DNA of 64,000 bases from CAVOJV01 sp963696325. GTDB taxonomy: Bacteria > Pseudomonadota > Gammaproteobacteria > Competibacterales > Competibacteraceae. The first letter of the stretch is position 1. Each line of letters begins with the position of its first letter. The stretch covers positions 67,993 through 131,992 of the forward strand of contig CAVOJV010000001.1 of the NCBI GenBank assembly GCA_963696325.1. The letters run 5' to 3'. The notes beneath the pieces are model-generated. The model was not told the DNA's origin. It did no database searches and saw nothing but the letters and a program-made list of their open reading frames with translations. Shown here piece after piece: positions 36,476 through 45,867 of the stretch. The position numbers and the translations under genes were made by a program.

Positions 36476-37474
36476 TCATCCAGGTAAAAATCGGACCTTG
36501 CGCAAACAGTCAATCGCCTGCTTCAGCAGGCCATTCATCGCGCTATCTAACCAGACCACATCAGGTTCTGCGCGTAACCACGTGAGCTGACGTTTGGCGA
36601 ACTGACGCGTTGCCGCCACTCCACGCTGCATCATCCCGCCATAGTTCGTCAACCCTTCCAAATAGTCCCATAATTGGCGATAGCCTACAGCGCGCATAGC
36701 AGGCATCTTCGGGTTTAAATCGCCGCGGGCACGCAGCCCTGCCACCTCGGCGACAAAACCTTGTTCCAGCATGTGCTGGAAACGCTGTTCGATGCGGCGG
36801 TGCAATACCTGCCGATCGATTGGCGCGACGATCAGCTTCAAAGTGCGGAAAGCTGTCTTTTCGTTCCGTCCATGGGCATAAAGTTCCGTCATCGTCTGGC
36901 CGCTGAGTTCATACACCTCCAGAGCGCGCTGGATGCGCTGGGTATCATGGCGATGAATACGTGCCGCCGCCACCGGATCAACCTTCTTGAGGCGGGCATG
37001 CAAAGCCACCACCCCTCTGTCGGCAACCTCCTTCTCCAGGCGGGCGCGAAACTGCGGATCGGCGGGCGGCAAATCCGACAACCCTCTTTGCAAGGCCCGG
37101 AAATACAGCATAGTGCCGCCTGCCAGCAGAGGGATGCCCCCCCGCGCATGAATCTGCTCAATCGCGTTCAGCGCATCGGCGCGAAACTGCGCGACGGAAT
37201 AAGCCTGGCCAGGATCAAGGATATCGATCAAGCGGTGGTGAGCGAGGCGCAGTGTTTCAGGGTCCGGCTTGGCGGTGCCGATATCCATGCCACGATACAC
37301 CTGCGCCGAGTCAACACTGATGATCTCGAACGGAAAGCGCTGCACCAGTTCCACCGCCAGCGCGGTTTTGCCCGAAGCAGTTGGACCCATGAGGAATAGG
37401 ACCGGCGGAAGGGTCGCGGGGCCCGCGTCATGTGCCCCCCGCATCGCTAGGGATACCGCAGAAATAACCGCCAT
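36476..37474 (-). CDS. miaA: tRNA dimethylallyltransferase
   Basis: 332-aa enzyme that adds dimethylallyl to A37 of tRNAs reading UNN codons. P-loop FLMGPTASGKTALAVEL (about 26-42), SVDSAQVYRGMDIGTAKP, HHRLIDILDP, PLLAGGTMLYFRAL, RIHRHDTQRIQRALEV and AVGYRQLWDYLEG are all conserved. It starts 11 bp after the mutL stop. Confidence 0.96.
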   Translation of the reverse strand: MAVISAVSLAMRGAHDAGPATLPPVLFLMGPTASGKTALAVELVQRFPFEIISVDSAQVYRGMDIGTAKPDPETLRLAHHRLIDILDPGQAYSVAQFRADALNAIEQIHARGGIPLLAGGTMLYFRALQRGLSDLPPADPQFRARLEKEVADRGVVALHARLKKVDPVAAARIHRHDTQRIQRALEVYELSGQTMTELYAHGRNEKTAFRTLKLIVAPIDRQVLHRRIEQRFQHMLEQGFVAEVAGLRARGDLNPKMPAMRAVGYRQLWDYLEGLTNYGGMMQRGVAATRQFAKRQLTWLRAEPDVVWLDSAMNGLLKQAIDCLRKVRFLPG

Positions 37475-37485
37475 CGCAGGGTGTC

Positions 37486-39282
37486 CTAGCGACCGCGCAG
37501 GAACAACTTGTCCAATTGATCAAGCCTGAATTGCACCCACGTCGGCCGGCCGTGGTTGCACTGACCGCTGCGCTCGGTGTACTCCATATCCCGCAACAGG
37601 GCATTCATCTCGGCTAGGCTCAGCCTGCGGTTGGCTCGCACCGAGCCGTGGCAGGCCATCGTGGAGAGCGCCCCATGGATAACATCGCGTATGCGGGTGC
37701 TGGTACCATGGGTAGCCACGTCGGCAAGCACATCGCGCAGCAGTTGCGCCATGTCGGCCCCGGCCAGCAGGGCAGGAACCCGCCGTATGACGGCCGTCTC
37801 AGGCCCCAATTGCGCCACCTCCAGACCTAGTTTTGAGAGAACATCGGCAGCGTTTTCTATATATTGACTTTCCTGTTGACTGACAGCGACCGTCACCGGA
37901 ACCAGCAGCGGCTGGGTGCGAATCCCTTCCTGCTCCAGAGCGGCCTTGAGGCGTTCGAAGGTGATGCGCTCATGCGCCGCATGCATATCGACGACAACCA
38001 GACCAGCCGCGTTTTCGGCCAGTATGTAAATACCATGCAGTTGCGCAATGGCAAAGCCCAGGGGCGGCATTTCGGCCGCTGCTGGCGGCGCCGCAAACGG
38101 GCTCACCTCCGGCGGCGGATGCAAGCGGGCATAAGCGGCGATTTGCTCTTGCACTGGCAAGACCATGGCCTCCTGCATCTGCGGTGCCGGTGGCGCGGTA
38201 GCATACAGCAGCGTCGGGCTAGCATGTGGGGCCAGGGCAGCGTTTTCCAGGGCGGGACTTGCCGCTGTCTGCCGAGCGCCGGGACGTACCTGAGCCAGTG
38301 CCTCGTGAAGCGTGGCAAACAGAAAATCATGCACCAGCCTGGAGTCCCGGAAACGGACTTCGTGCTTGGCTGGGTGGGCATTCACATCCACCGTGGCGGG
38401 GTCCAGTTCCATATACAGCACAAAGGCCGGGTGGCGACCATGATAAAGCACATCCTGATAGGCCTGTCGCAACGCATGGCTAGCCAGCTTGTCCCATACC
38501 ATACGGCCATTGACAAAGAAATATTGCAGGTCTGTTTGACTACGGGAAAAGGCCGGCAGAACAACCCAGCCCCACAAGCGCAGTCCGGTGGTTTCCCGTT
38601 CCAGGAATACCGTATTCTCCACAAAGCTGCGCCCACATAACCCACCCAGCCGTTGTTCCTGCTCGGCGCGGGTGACAGCGCGAGGCAGTAAAGCGGCTGG
38701 GCGCTGATTGTGGCACAGATTGATCTCCACACCAAACCGACTCAGGGCAATGCGCTTGACCACGCCTTCCAGGTGCGCGAATTCAGTGCGCTCGGTACGC
38801 AGGAACTTGCGACGCGCCGGGGTGTTATAAAACAAGTCGCGCACCTCCACGGTAGTTCCTACGGGGTGCGCCGCCGGTATAGGCCCCTGCTGCTGGGACT
38901 GGCCGTCTCCCAATATCTTCCAGGCGCTAGCCTGGTGGGCGCTGCGAGAAATCAAGGTAAGGCGAGATACCGCGGCAATACTGGGCAGGGCCTCACCGCG
39001 AAAACCCAGAGTGGCGACCCTGTCCAGGTCTGCAAGGCTCGCAATTTTGCTGGTGGCATGACTCATCAAGGCTAACGATAGGTCCTCCTTATGGATACCG
39101 GTACCATCATCGCGAACCCGGATCAGTTTTACCCCTCCCTGTTCCACCTCCACTTCGATTCGGGTGGCGCCCGCATCCAGACTGTTCTCCAACAGTTCCT
39201 TGATTACGGAGGCCGGGCGTTCCACCACTTCGCCGGCGGCAATCTGATTGACCAATTCAGGGGGCAGACAATGTATGCGCAT
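37486..39282 (-). CDS. mutL: DNA mismatch repair protein MutL, endonuclease type
   Basis: About 598-aa mismatch-repair ATPase. GHKL motifs: ELLENSLDAGA, VRDDGTGI, ATLGFRGEALPS, GTTVEVRDLFYNTPARRKF. The C-terminal domain carries D-M-H-A-x2-E-x4-E (near residue 432), a close match to the MutL endonuclease motif DQHA(X)2E(X)4E, plus ACHGSVRA and CNHGRPT, the companion metal-binding motifs. E. coli MutL lacks these. This suggests that the host nicks DNA with MutL itself and has no MutH. ATG 39282 (MRIHCLPPEL) is the family start. GTG 39297 only adds five residues. Confidence 0.95.
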   Translation of the reverse strand: MRIHCLPPELVNQIAAGEVVERPASVIKELLENSLDAGATRIEVEVEQGGVKLIRVRDDGTGIHKEDLSLALMSHATSKIASLADLDRVATLGFRGEALPSIAAVSRLTLISRSAHQASAWKILGDGQSQQQGPIPAAHPVGTTVEVRDLFYNTPARRKFLRTERTEFAHLEGVVKRIALSRFGVEINLCHNQRPAALLPRAVTRAEQEQRLGGLCGRSFVENTVFLERETTGLRLWGWVVLPAFSRSQTDLQYFFVNGRMVWDKLASHALRQAYQDVLYHGRHPAFVLYMELDPATVDVNAHPAKHEVRFRDSRLVHDFLFATLHEALAQVRPGARQTAASPALENAALAPHASPTLLYATAPPAPQMQEAMVLPVQEQIAAYARLHPPPEVSPFAAPPAAAEMPPLGFAIAQLHGIYILAENAAGLVVVDMHAAHERITFERLKAALEQEGIRTQPLLVPVTVAVSQQESQYIENAADVLSKLGLEVAQLGPETAVIRRVPALLAGADMAQLLRDVLADVATHGTSTRIRDVIHGALSTMACHGSVRANRRLSLAEMNALLRDMEYTERSGQCNHGRPTWVQFRLDQLDKLFLRGR

Positions 39283-39293
39283 GCTTGCGGGAA

Positions 39294-39327
39294 GCACGGT
39301 GGGCGGTCAGCCAAATGCCCACCGTGC
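39294..39327 (-). terminator. Strong inverted repeat between bamC and mutL
   Basis: GCACGGTGGGC (39294-39304) pairs perfectly over 11 bp with GCCCACCGTGC (39317-39327) around a 12-base loop. There is no T-run on the minus strand, so it is a weak terminator or a processing/attenuation hairpin just before mutL. Confidence 0.4.
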
Positions 39328-39336
39328 CTTAACAAT

Positions 39337-40491
39337 TTACTTGATGACGTCTAGCAACGACTTCAGGATAAGCTGGGCGGTAGGCGAATTATCAGGCTGG
39401 CCCTGGGCATTTTGAACCACTACCAGCGTCTGTGAGCCCTGTCCAGCCAGACGGACCCGGTAACGCATACCCGGTGGAGGCGGACTATCCTTTCTCCAGA
39501 ACGCCAATCCGGAGAAGAGACCTTTGCTTTCCTTGCGCTCAACCAGGGGATCATTGTACTCAACCACGTAGAGGCCCTGACTACGGTTCTGGTCCTCCAA
39601 CACGAAATTGCTCCCATCCAGCGCCAATCCCACCAGGCGCCAAGCACGAGCATAATTTTCATCGATAACCAGGGTTTTCTGGCCATCGGCGGCATCCTGC
39701 AGACGCACCTTGGGGGTCTGTGGATTGGCAGCCTTGGCAAGTTGAGTTTCAGCACGTTTTTCGGAGGCCCCCAGATAGATCATGAGGCGCCGCAGCATTT
39801 CCGCCTCCAACTCGGGATCGGCGGGACGTGGTTGCCATTTAATCGTTTCGCTCTGGCGCTGCCCTACCCCACCCTGAGCCACTTCCTCGACACCGTAGTG
39901 AGTGAGATAAATTTCAGTAGCGCCGGAACCCGGCTCCAGCCGAACCCGGAATCTATCACGGGTTGGTGCCGAATAAGCAAAATCGAGGGCCTTGCCGAGA
40001 ACAGCTCGGATGCCATCCTTGGGTATATCAGCCCGGTTCTCGATCCAATCCGTCTCCATGATGCCGATGCGGGGATCATCCTTCTTTAGGATAAACCCGT
40101 TAGTGGTCCAGAATTCCCTGACTCGCGGCCAGAGCCGGGCGGGATCTTGCTCCACCACCAGCCACCGCCGGTTACCATCCCGCTCCATATGCATACCGGC
40201 CTGATCCGGCAAAACCGCTTCGGATTTAGCTATCTGACTACCACCAGGACGCTCGCTGGCATAATCGGAAAAGCTAGCGGAACTAGTAGGATTTAGTTCA
40301 GGGACTACCAAGGTGTCGTCGATGGTGGAAGCCGTCAAATCCGGCGGCACCTCCAAAGGAGAGAGCACCTTACTTTGCCGGTAATCAGGCCGCCGGTCTG
40401 GAAGCAGGCTGTCAGCGGCAGAGCACGCCATCACCATCACCGCTAGGCAGGTCAACGCCATCACTCGAAACAGGGTTCGCACGAATTGCAT
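39337..40491 (-). CDS. bamC: Outer membrane assembly lipoprotein BamC
   Basis: About 384-aa lipoprotein of the BAM complex. Signal peptide with lipobox VMAC (cleavage before Cys about 22). The unstructured N-terminal lasso (SLLPDRRPDYRQSKVLSPLEVPPDLT) that binds BamD is well conserved. Two helix-grip domains follow (DRFRVRLEPGSGATEIYLTHYGVEEV; YARAWRLVGLALDGSNFVLEDQNRSQGLYVVEY). ATG 40491 is chosen. The longer frame to 40548 would overlap dapA and lose the signal peptide position. It follows dapA by 19 bp, the usual dapA-bamC operon. Confidence 0.93.
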   Translation of the reverse strand: MQFVRTLFRVMALTCLAVMVMACSAADSLLPDRRPDYRQSKVLSPLEVPPDLTASTIDDTLVVPELNPTSSASFSDYASERPGGSQIAKSEAVLPDQAGMHMERDGNRRWLVVEQDPARLWPRVREFWTTNGFILKKDDPRIGIMETDWIENRADIPKDGIRAVLGKALDFAYSAPTRDRFRVRLEPGSGATEIYLTHYGVEEVAQGGVGQRQSETIKWQPRPADPELEAEMLRRLMIYLGASEKRAETQLAKAANPQTPKVRLQDAADGQKTLVIDENYARAWRLVGLALDGSNFVLEDQNRSQGLYVVEYNDPLVERKESKGLFSGLAFWRKDSPPPPGMRYRVRLAGQGSQTLVVVQNAQGQPDNSPTAQLILKSLLDVIK

Positions 40492-40510
40492 GGATTTCAG
40501 CCTGAAGAAC

Positions 40511-41386
40511 TCAAAGGGCGCCGGCCTGGTGCATGGCCTGCCGAACACTGGCCTGAAACTGCTCCGACAGGGGCGTAAGAGGCAGTCGTATCCCAGTGGG
40601 TATCAAGCCCAACTGCGCGACTGCCCATTTCACTGGAATGGGATTGGACTCCAGGAACAAAGCCTTGTGCAGAGCCTCCAGGCGGCCGTTGATGCGTTCG
40701 ACCTCGGCGCGGTCACCGGCCAGAGCGGCCGCACACAGATCGTGCATGGCGCGCGGGACGACATTAGCGGTCACCGAGATAGTACCCTTGGCGCCATTGA
40801 GGATGGCCTCGGCGCCAATGGCGTCATCACCGCTGAAGATGTCCATGCGGGTGCCGCAGCGCGCCACCAGCTCGCGCATCCGCGCGAGGCTCCCGCTGGC
40901 CTCCTTGATACCAACAATATTAGGAATATCAGCGAGGCGCGCCACCGTATCTGGCTGCATGTCGCAGGCGGTGCGGCCCGGCACGTTGTAGAGGATCTGC
41001 GGGATAGGGACGCTGTCGGCAATCAGCTTGTAGTGGCGGTACAATCCTTCCTGGGTAGGTTTATTGTAATACGGCGTTACCAACAGACACGCATCGGCGC
41101 CCACCTGCATTGCTGCACGGGTCAAGTGCAGAGCCTCGCTGGTGGAGTTCGCCCCAGTGCCCGCGATCACCGGGATGCGGCCCTTAACCAGTTCCACTAC
41201 CCGGCGTATCACTGTACAGTGCTCATCGGTATCCAAGGTCGCGGACTCACCGGTGGTGCCGACAGCCACGATGGCATCGGTACGATTCTCCAGGTGAAAT
41301 GCCACGAGGCGCGCCAATGCCTCAGAATCCAGGTCACCCTCCGCGGTCATTGGGGTCACCATCGCCACCATGCTGCCATGGAACAT
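40511..41386 (-). CDS. dapA: 4-hydroxy-tetrahydrodipicolinate synthase
   Basis: Condenses pyruvate with aspartate semialdehyde in lysine/diaminopimelate synthesis. About 291 aa from ATG 41386, with GGAG seven bases before. MFHGSMVAMVTPM, VGTTGESATLDTDEH, VTPYYNKPTQEGLYRHY (catalytic Tyr), LYNVPGRTACDM and the Schiff-base lysine in VGIKEASGS are all present. Divergent from gcvR as in E. coli. Confidence 0.96.
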   Translation of the reverse strand: MFHGSMVAMVTPMTAEGDLDSEALARLVAFHLENRTDAIVAVGTTGESATLDTDEHCTVIRRVVELVKGRIPVIAGTGANSTSEALHLTRAAMQVGADACLLVTPYYNKPTQEGLYRHYKLIADSVPIPQILYNVPGRTACDMQPDTVARLADIPNIVGIKEASGSLARMRELVARCGTRMDIFSGDDAIGAEAILNGAKGTISVTANVVPRAMHDLCAAALAGDRAEVERINGRLEALHKALFLESNPIPVKWAVAQLGLIPTGIRLPLTPLSEQFQASVRQAMHQAGAL

Positions 41387-41557
41387 AGAATATCTCCATT
41401 TATATAAGTAATTATGGCATGGTACGTGGCCAGGGCGAGGTTGACAAGCATCCACTTGGGCTCGCCCTAGAGGTTGTTTTCACCTTTGTTTGATGAATGT
41501 ACACTGCGCATATTGTTGATAGTTGCCGCGCCAATATCCTCACTGGAATACCTGCCC

Positions 41558-42088
41558 GTGAAAAATTATTTGGTTATCTCCGCCTTGGGAGAAGATCGTC
41601 CTAGTCTCGTCAATGAACTGACCCGGGTTATTTTAGAGTGCGACTGCAGCATTGCGGATAGCCGCATGACGATACTAGGGGGTGAATTTGCCGCCATTTT
41701 GATGATACAGGGCAACTGGAATACGCTGGCCAAGCTGGAGGTACAGTTAAAGAAACTCGAACACCCTCTGGCAATGACGATTACCGCCAAGCGCACCGAG
41801 TTACGCAAACCGCGTAGCAATGTCTTGCCCTATGCGGTAGAAGTGATTGCCATGGATCAACCAGGCATCGTGCACAGTCTGGCGAATTTTTTCTCAAGCC
41901 GCGGCATCACCATCGAAGAATTGGTCACGCGCGGCTACAGCGCTCCCCATACTGGCACCCCCATGTTCTCCGTCAATATGGCCATCGGTATTCAAGCCAC
42001 TATGCACATCGCGATGTTACGGGAAGAATTCATGGACTTTTGCGATGAACTCAATCTGGACGCGGTCATAGAACCAGTCAAGGGTTAA
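41558..42088 (+). CDS. gcvR: Glycine cleavage system transcriptional repressor-like protein (ACT domains)
   Basis: About 176-aa protein with two ACT domains (KNYLVISALGEDRPSLVNELTRVILECDCSIADSRM and PYAVEVIAMDQPGIVHSLANFFSSRGITIEELVTRGY), as in GcvR, which controls GcvA and the glycine cleavage genes. GTG 41558 fits the family N-terminus. A longer frame from 41474 adds residues with no family match. It is divergent from dapA, the conserved location of gcvR. Confidence 0.88.
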   Translation: MKNYLVISALGEDRPSLVNELTRVILECDCSIADSRMTILGGEFAAILMIQGNWNTLAKLEVQLKKLEHPLAMTITAKRTELRKPRSNVLPYAVEVIAMDQPGIVHSLANFFSSRGITIEELVTRGYSAPHTGTPMFSVNMAIGIQATMHIAMLREEFMDFCDELNLDAVIEPVKG

Positions 42089-42164
42089 CACTGTTACTCA
42101 AACTGGTACTCAAACAACTTTGCACATCCTTGGCGGCACCCAGCCGTCAGCGCTTAGGACCTCA

Positions 42165-43577
42165 ATGAACAGCGACCACGCTAAGCGTCTTTTCGTGCTC
42201 GATACCAATGTATTGATGCACGATCCTACCGCTCTGTTTCGCTTTAAAGAGCACGACATTCACCTACCCATGATGGTCCTGGAGGAACTTGACCGCGCCA
42301 AGAAGGGCCTCTCTGAGGTAGCCCGCAATGTCCGCCAGGTAAGCCGTTTCCTGGATGAACTAATGGCTGGGGCCAGCAAAGAGGCAATCGACCAGGGATT
42401 ACCCCTGCCAGCACCCTACAACAAGGCAAATGCGCAGAATGCGCAGGTGGGGGGCAAGTTGTTCTTTCAAACCCGCCCTATTCCCGCAGTATTGCCAGTG
42501 CTACTGCCAGGCAACGCGCCGGACAACGACATCCTGAGTGTCGCCATGGCGCTTCAGGAGGAACACCGCACCCTGCGTGTTACCCTGGTATCCAAGGACA
42601 TAAACCTGCGCATTAAGGCGACCATTCTCGGCATTCATGCCGAGGATTACTACAACGACCAGGTGCTGGACGATGTCAACCTGCTTTACAGTGGCACCCG
42701 GGACATAGCGGCTGACTTCTGGGAGGCCCACAGCAAGGATATGGAGTCCTGGCAGGAGAGCGGACGAACCTTCTATCGGGTGTGTGGTCCTGACGTCACC
42801 AGCTGGTATCCTAATCAATGCCTGTGCATGCGGGACGAACAGGGAGGCGCATTCATCGTCCGGCGCAATACCGACGACACCGCCACCATTGAACTTCTGA
42901 AGGACTATACTACGCCCAATCACGCGATATGGGGCATCAGCGCGCGCAACCACGAACAGAACTTTGCTCTTAATTTGTTGCTGGACCCGGATATCGATTT
43001 TGTCTCCTTGCTGGGCGCAGCCGGCACCGGCAAGACCTTGCTGGCACTGGCCGCGGGCCTGGCGCAAACCCTCGACAATAAACGTTACCGCGAGATCATC
43101 ATGACCCGTGTAACGGTACCGGTCGGCGAGGACATCGGTTTCCTGCCCGGCACCGAGGAGGAAAAGATGACGCCCTGGATGGGCGCTTTGATGGACAACT
43201 TGGAAGTCCTATCCAACACGCATGAGAACGGCGATTGGGGTCGGGCTGCCACCCAGGATCTGCTGAGCAGCAGGATCAAAATCCGCTCGCTGAATTTCAT
43301 GCGTGGCCGCACCTTTCAGAGCAAGTACCTGATCATCGATGAGGCGCAGAACCTAACCTCCAAACAAATGAAGACCTTGATCACCCGCGCTGGTCCCCAC
43401 ACCAAGGTGGTGTGCCTGGGCAACATCGCCCAGATCGACACGCCTTACCTGTCAGAAACCACCTCGGGTCTTACCTACGTGGTAGATCGCTTTAAGACCT
43501 GGCCCCATGCGGGTCATATCACCTTGCTGCGCGGCGAACGCTCGCGATTGGCGGAATTCGCTTCGGAAGTGCTGTGA
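42165..43577 (+). CDS. PIN-PhoH family ATPase
   Basis: About 470-aa protein with an N-terminal PIN ribonuclease domain (FVLDTNVLMHDPTALFRF, LEELDRAKKG, DNDILSVAMAL, VSKDINLRIKA) and a C-terminal PhoH-type P-loop ATPase (LGAAGTGKTLLALAAGL about residue 286, IIDEAQNLTSKQMKTLITR, CLGNIAQIDTPYLSETTSGLTYVV). PhoH2-type PIN-PhoH proteins from mycobacteria have RNA helicase and RNase activity. The same is inferred here. Start ATG 42165; it follows gcvR by 76 bp. Confidence 0.9.
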   Translation: MNSDHAKRLFVLDTNVLMHDPTALFRFKEHDIHLPMMVLEELDRAKKGLSEVARNVRQVSRFLDELMAGASKEAIDQGLPLPAPYNKANAQNAQVGGKLFFQTRPIPAVLPVLLPGNAPDNDILSVAMALQEEHRTLRVTLVSKDINLRIKATILGIHAEDYYNDQVLDDVNLLYSGTRDIAADFWEAHSKDMESWQESGRTFYRVCGPDVTSWYPNQCLCMRDEQGGAFIVRRNTDDTATIELLKDYTTPNHAIWGISARNHEQNFALNLLLDPDIDFVSLLGAAGTGKTLLALAAGLAQTLDNKRYREIIMTRVTVPVGEDIGFLPGTEEEKMTPWMGALMDNLEVLSNTHENGDWGRAATQDLLSSRIKIRSLNFMRGRTFQSKYLIIDEAQNLTSKQMKTLITRAGPHTKVVCLGNIAQIDTPYLSETTSGLTYVVDRFKTWPHAGHITLLRGERSRLAEFASEVL

Positions 43578-43598
43578 CGGGCCCAGGAAATCGCGGTC

Positions 43599-44687
43599 TC
43601 ATGCCTCGCTGACCCGCGACGCTTTTGCGGGTGATTCCTGGATGGTCCGCCGTGGCCAGGCCTTCAGCACAGCCTGCACCACGGTGGCCAGCGGTATGGC
43701 GAAGAATACCCCCCAGAATCCCCACAACCCCCCGAACACCAGTACGGCAACGATGATAGCGATAGGGTGCAAATCCACCACTTCGGAGAACAGCAGGGGC
43801 ACCAGTATATTGCCATCCAGCGCCTGGATAATGGTATAAGCCACGATGAGCCACATGAACTCCGAACCCCAGCCCCACTGAAAGAAGGCGACAATAGCCA
43901 CTGGAAAAGTCACCACCGCAGCGCCGATGTAGGGCACGATGACCGACAGTCCCACCATAAGACCCAACAGCATGGCGAATTGCAGCTCCATATAAGTGAA
44001 CGCGGCCACGCTCGCCGCCCAGACGATCACGACCTCCCAGAACTTGCCACGCACGTAATTGCCCATTTGCAAGTCCACCTCCCGCCATACCTGCTGGGTC
44101 AGTGTGTAGTCACTGGGCAGGAAACTGTGAAACCACAGCAGAATACGGTCTTTATCCTTGAGGAAAAAAAAGACCAGCAGAGGTACCAGGACCAGGTACA
44201 CGATAATCGTGATAAAACCCACCACCGAGGCTAAGGACCAGGACAAGATTTTTTGGCCGATGCCGGCGATTTCAGTCTTTATTGTCGCAATCACTTCCAG
44301 CACCTGGGTCTCGGTTATGAACTGTGGATACATGGCCGGCAGGCCGAGCAGCAGGTCCTGCCCCTTGACAAGCATGGTGGGGAACTGTTGAACCAGTTGG
44401 GTTAACTGGCGTGACAGCAGCGGCAAAAGTCCCAACGACAAGAACAGTACGAAGGTGATAAATAGGGTGAACACTGCCAACACCGCTGGCAACCGCGGCA
44501 GCGACTGGCGTTCCAGCAGTTGCACCAAGCCCTCCAGCAAATAAGCGATTACGATACCGGCGATCACGGGGGTCAGCATGTTGCCGATTAGCAGAATGAC
44601 GGCGGTGACTACCATCAACAACACCAACAGGATGACCGCCTGAGGATCGTTCAGATAGCGCTGGAACCAGTCGCTGATTATTTTCAT
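43599..44687 (-). CDS. AI-2E family (PerM-like) permease
   Basis: 362-aa membrane protein of the AI-2 exporter/PerM family. About eight spans, with the conserved IPYIGAAVVTFPVAIVAFFQWG, QALDGNILVPLLFSEVVDLHPIAIIVAVLVFGGLWGFWGVFFAIPLATVVQAVL. Substrate unknown; family members include TqsA and sodium/proton antiporters. Convergent with the phoH-like gene (21-bp gap). Confidence 0.88.
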   Translation of the reverse strand: MKIISDWFQRYLNDPQAVILLVLLMVVTAVILLIGNMLTPVIAGIVIAYLLEGLVQLLERQSLPRLPAVLAVFTLFITFVLFLSLGLLPLLSRQLTQLVQQFPTMLVKGQDLLLGLPAMYPQFITETQVLEVIATIKTEIAGIGQKILSWSLASVVGFITIIVYLVLVPLLVFFFLKDKDRILLWFHSFLPSDYTLTQQVWREVDLQMGNYVRGKFWEVVIVWAASVAAFTYMELQFAMLLGLMVGLSVIVPYIGAAVVTFPVAIVAFFQWGWGSEFMWLIVAYTIIQALDGNILVPLLFSEVVDLHPIAIIVAVLVFGGLWGFWGVFFAIPLATVVQAVLKAWPRRTIQESPAKASRVSEA

Positions 44688-44750
44688 TTCACCAACTCGT
44701 TATAACGATGTGCCGATCCGCAAACAATGTCATGGTAATCGGCACTTCGT

Positions 44751-45324
44751 TCACTGACCCATTAGGTCCAACAGAGCGTCATCCTGGAGCAAACGTCGTA
44801 GAGCTTCGGCCACGACATCGTTGATAATGGCCTCGTTTTCAACTTCGTCAGGCGGAGTCAATGCCTGGCGAGTTTTGCTAGCCCGATATTGGCTAGTTAG
44901 CGTGCGCCCGCCATTGCGGGTCACCGCGCGGATGGCGGCTTCCACCCGCACCTCTTTTCTCATTGGGTCCCCAGACGCAATATAGTCAATACGCTGGATC
45001 TCGACGCGCATGGCGAGAGGAGTACTTGTTTGATCCAAGGTCACTTTGAATCCATCGGCGCCCAGCCGCTCGGCCAGCGCCTGGCGAATCACCGGTGCCA
45101 CCTCTGTCCGCGGGCTGATAAAGGCGGTGTCATATAACCCACCGCGGGTGCCAAAACGCGCGACAGGGCGCTGGTCCACCACTTCCAACGCCAGACTCCG
45201 CCCCCGGCCAATCAGGATAACTCCGAGCATCGATCAACGGCTTGATAGCCACGGTCTGTGGACTCAAAGCACAGCCGCCAAGCATGGCTGCCAGTGCGAT
45301 TCCCAGCCAGGGACGGATTTTCAT
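44751..45324 (-). pseudogene. YajG-family lipoprotein, frameshifted
   Basis: The N-terminal frame from 45324 encodes a lipoprotein signal (MKIRPWLGIALAAMLGGC, lipobox LGGC) and runs to KPLIDARS. It then goes out of frame, and a second frame carries the YajG-like body (ILIGRGRSLALEVVDQRPVARFGTRGGLY to the C-terminus). Removing one T near 45217-45220 joins them and gives a protein of about 190 aa, the family size. YajG is an outer-membrane lipoprotein of unknown function. Either a sequence error or a real mutation. Confidence 0.75.
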
Positions 45325-45544
45325 ACCTCCCCTCCTTAATTGATGTATGAACGTTGATGTTATTAGTTTTCACTAGCAGCGCGTTGTGCCAGCACGCAAT
45401 CTCCCAACCTAGCAACGCCAGCGCCGTACAGATTCAAATTAGGCAAGCTTGACCATCATAATTTATGTATATTTTTTATATCATGGTTAACATGAACCGT
45501 GGCGGCCTAAGAATAGTAGCATCGTGATTACAATCATAGTGCGC

Positions 45545-45561
45545 CGCACCAATATAGTGCA
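45545..45561 (+). promoter_or_regulatory. NtrC-type enhancer site upstream of prkA
   Basis: CGCACCAATATAGTGCA is a near-perfect dyad. Its core reads GCACTATATTGGTGC on the other strand, the same as the strong NtrC site of enteric glnA promoters as I recall it. It lies about 250 bp upstream of the sigma-54 promoter, within the normal enhancer range. A further GTGC/GCAC dyad overlaps its left side. Confidence 0.7.
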
Positions 45562-45793
45562 GAGCATGGCTGATCTCAAAAATTATTGCGCATCGCAGCA
45601 TTGGCAGGGATGTTTTTAAATTATCCCTTGCGTTATGGTCGTTATCACATCACCAGCGGTTTTACTATAAATATTTCGTCAAATAATTTATTTTATTCAC
45701 TATTGACCATCCCAAAAAACATCTGGTCCAGGCGGATTAAGCAATTGAAATTGATGAAAATTGAAATTTTGATGCAACCAAACTTATTAAACC

Positions 45794-45809
45794 TGGTCCG
45801 TTAATTGCT
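45794..45809 (+). promoter_or_regulatory. Sigma-54 promoter for prkA-yeaH-spoVR
   Basis: TGGTCCGTTAATTGCT matches TGGCACGNNNNTTGCW, with the invariant GG (45795-45796) and GC (45807-45808) at the strict 10-bp spacing. Transcription would start near 45820, about 48 nt before the prkA ATG. Confidence 0.72.
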
Positions 45810-45867
45810 GAGGTAACAATTTAGAAAACATTCAGATGGCATCATACTTTTAGGAGAGGTGACCCCT

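Larger units (their letters stand above)
45325..45867. other. Long regulatory region before prkA
   Basis: 543 bp, markedly AT-rich, no convincing gene (a 72-codon frame in it overlaps the promoter and has no coding features). It contains an NtrC-type enhancer site and a sigma-54 promoter, listed separately. Confidence 0.7.

Noticed and set aside
45586..45804. 72-codon frame upstream of prkA
   Set aside because: It covers the sigma-54 promoter, has no good ribosome site and has a composition like non-coding AT-rich DNA.
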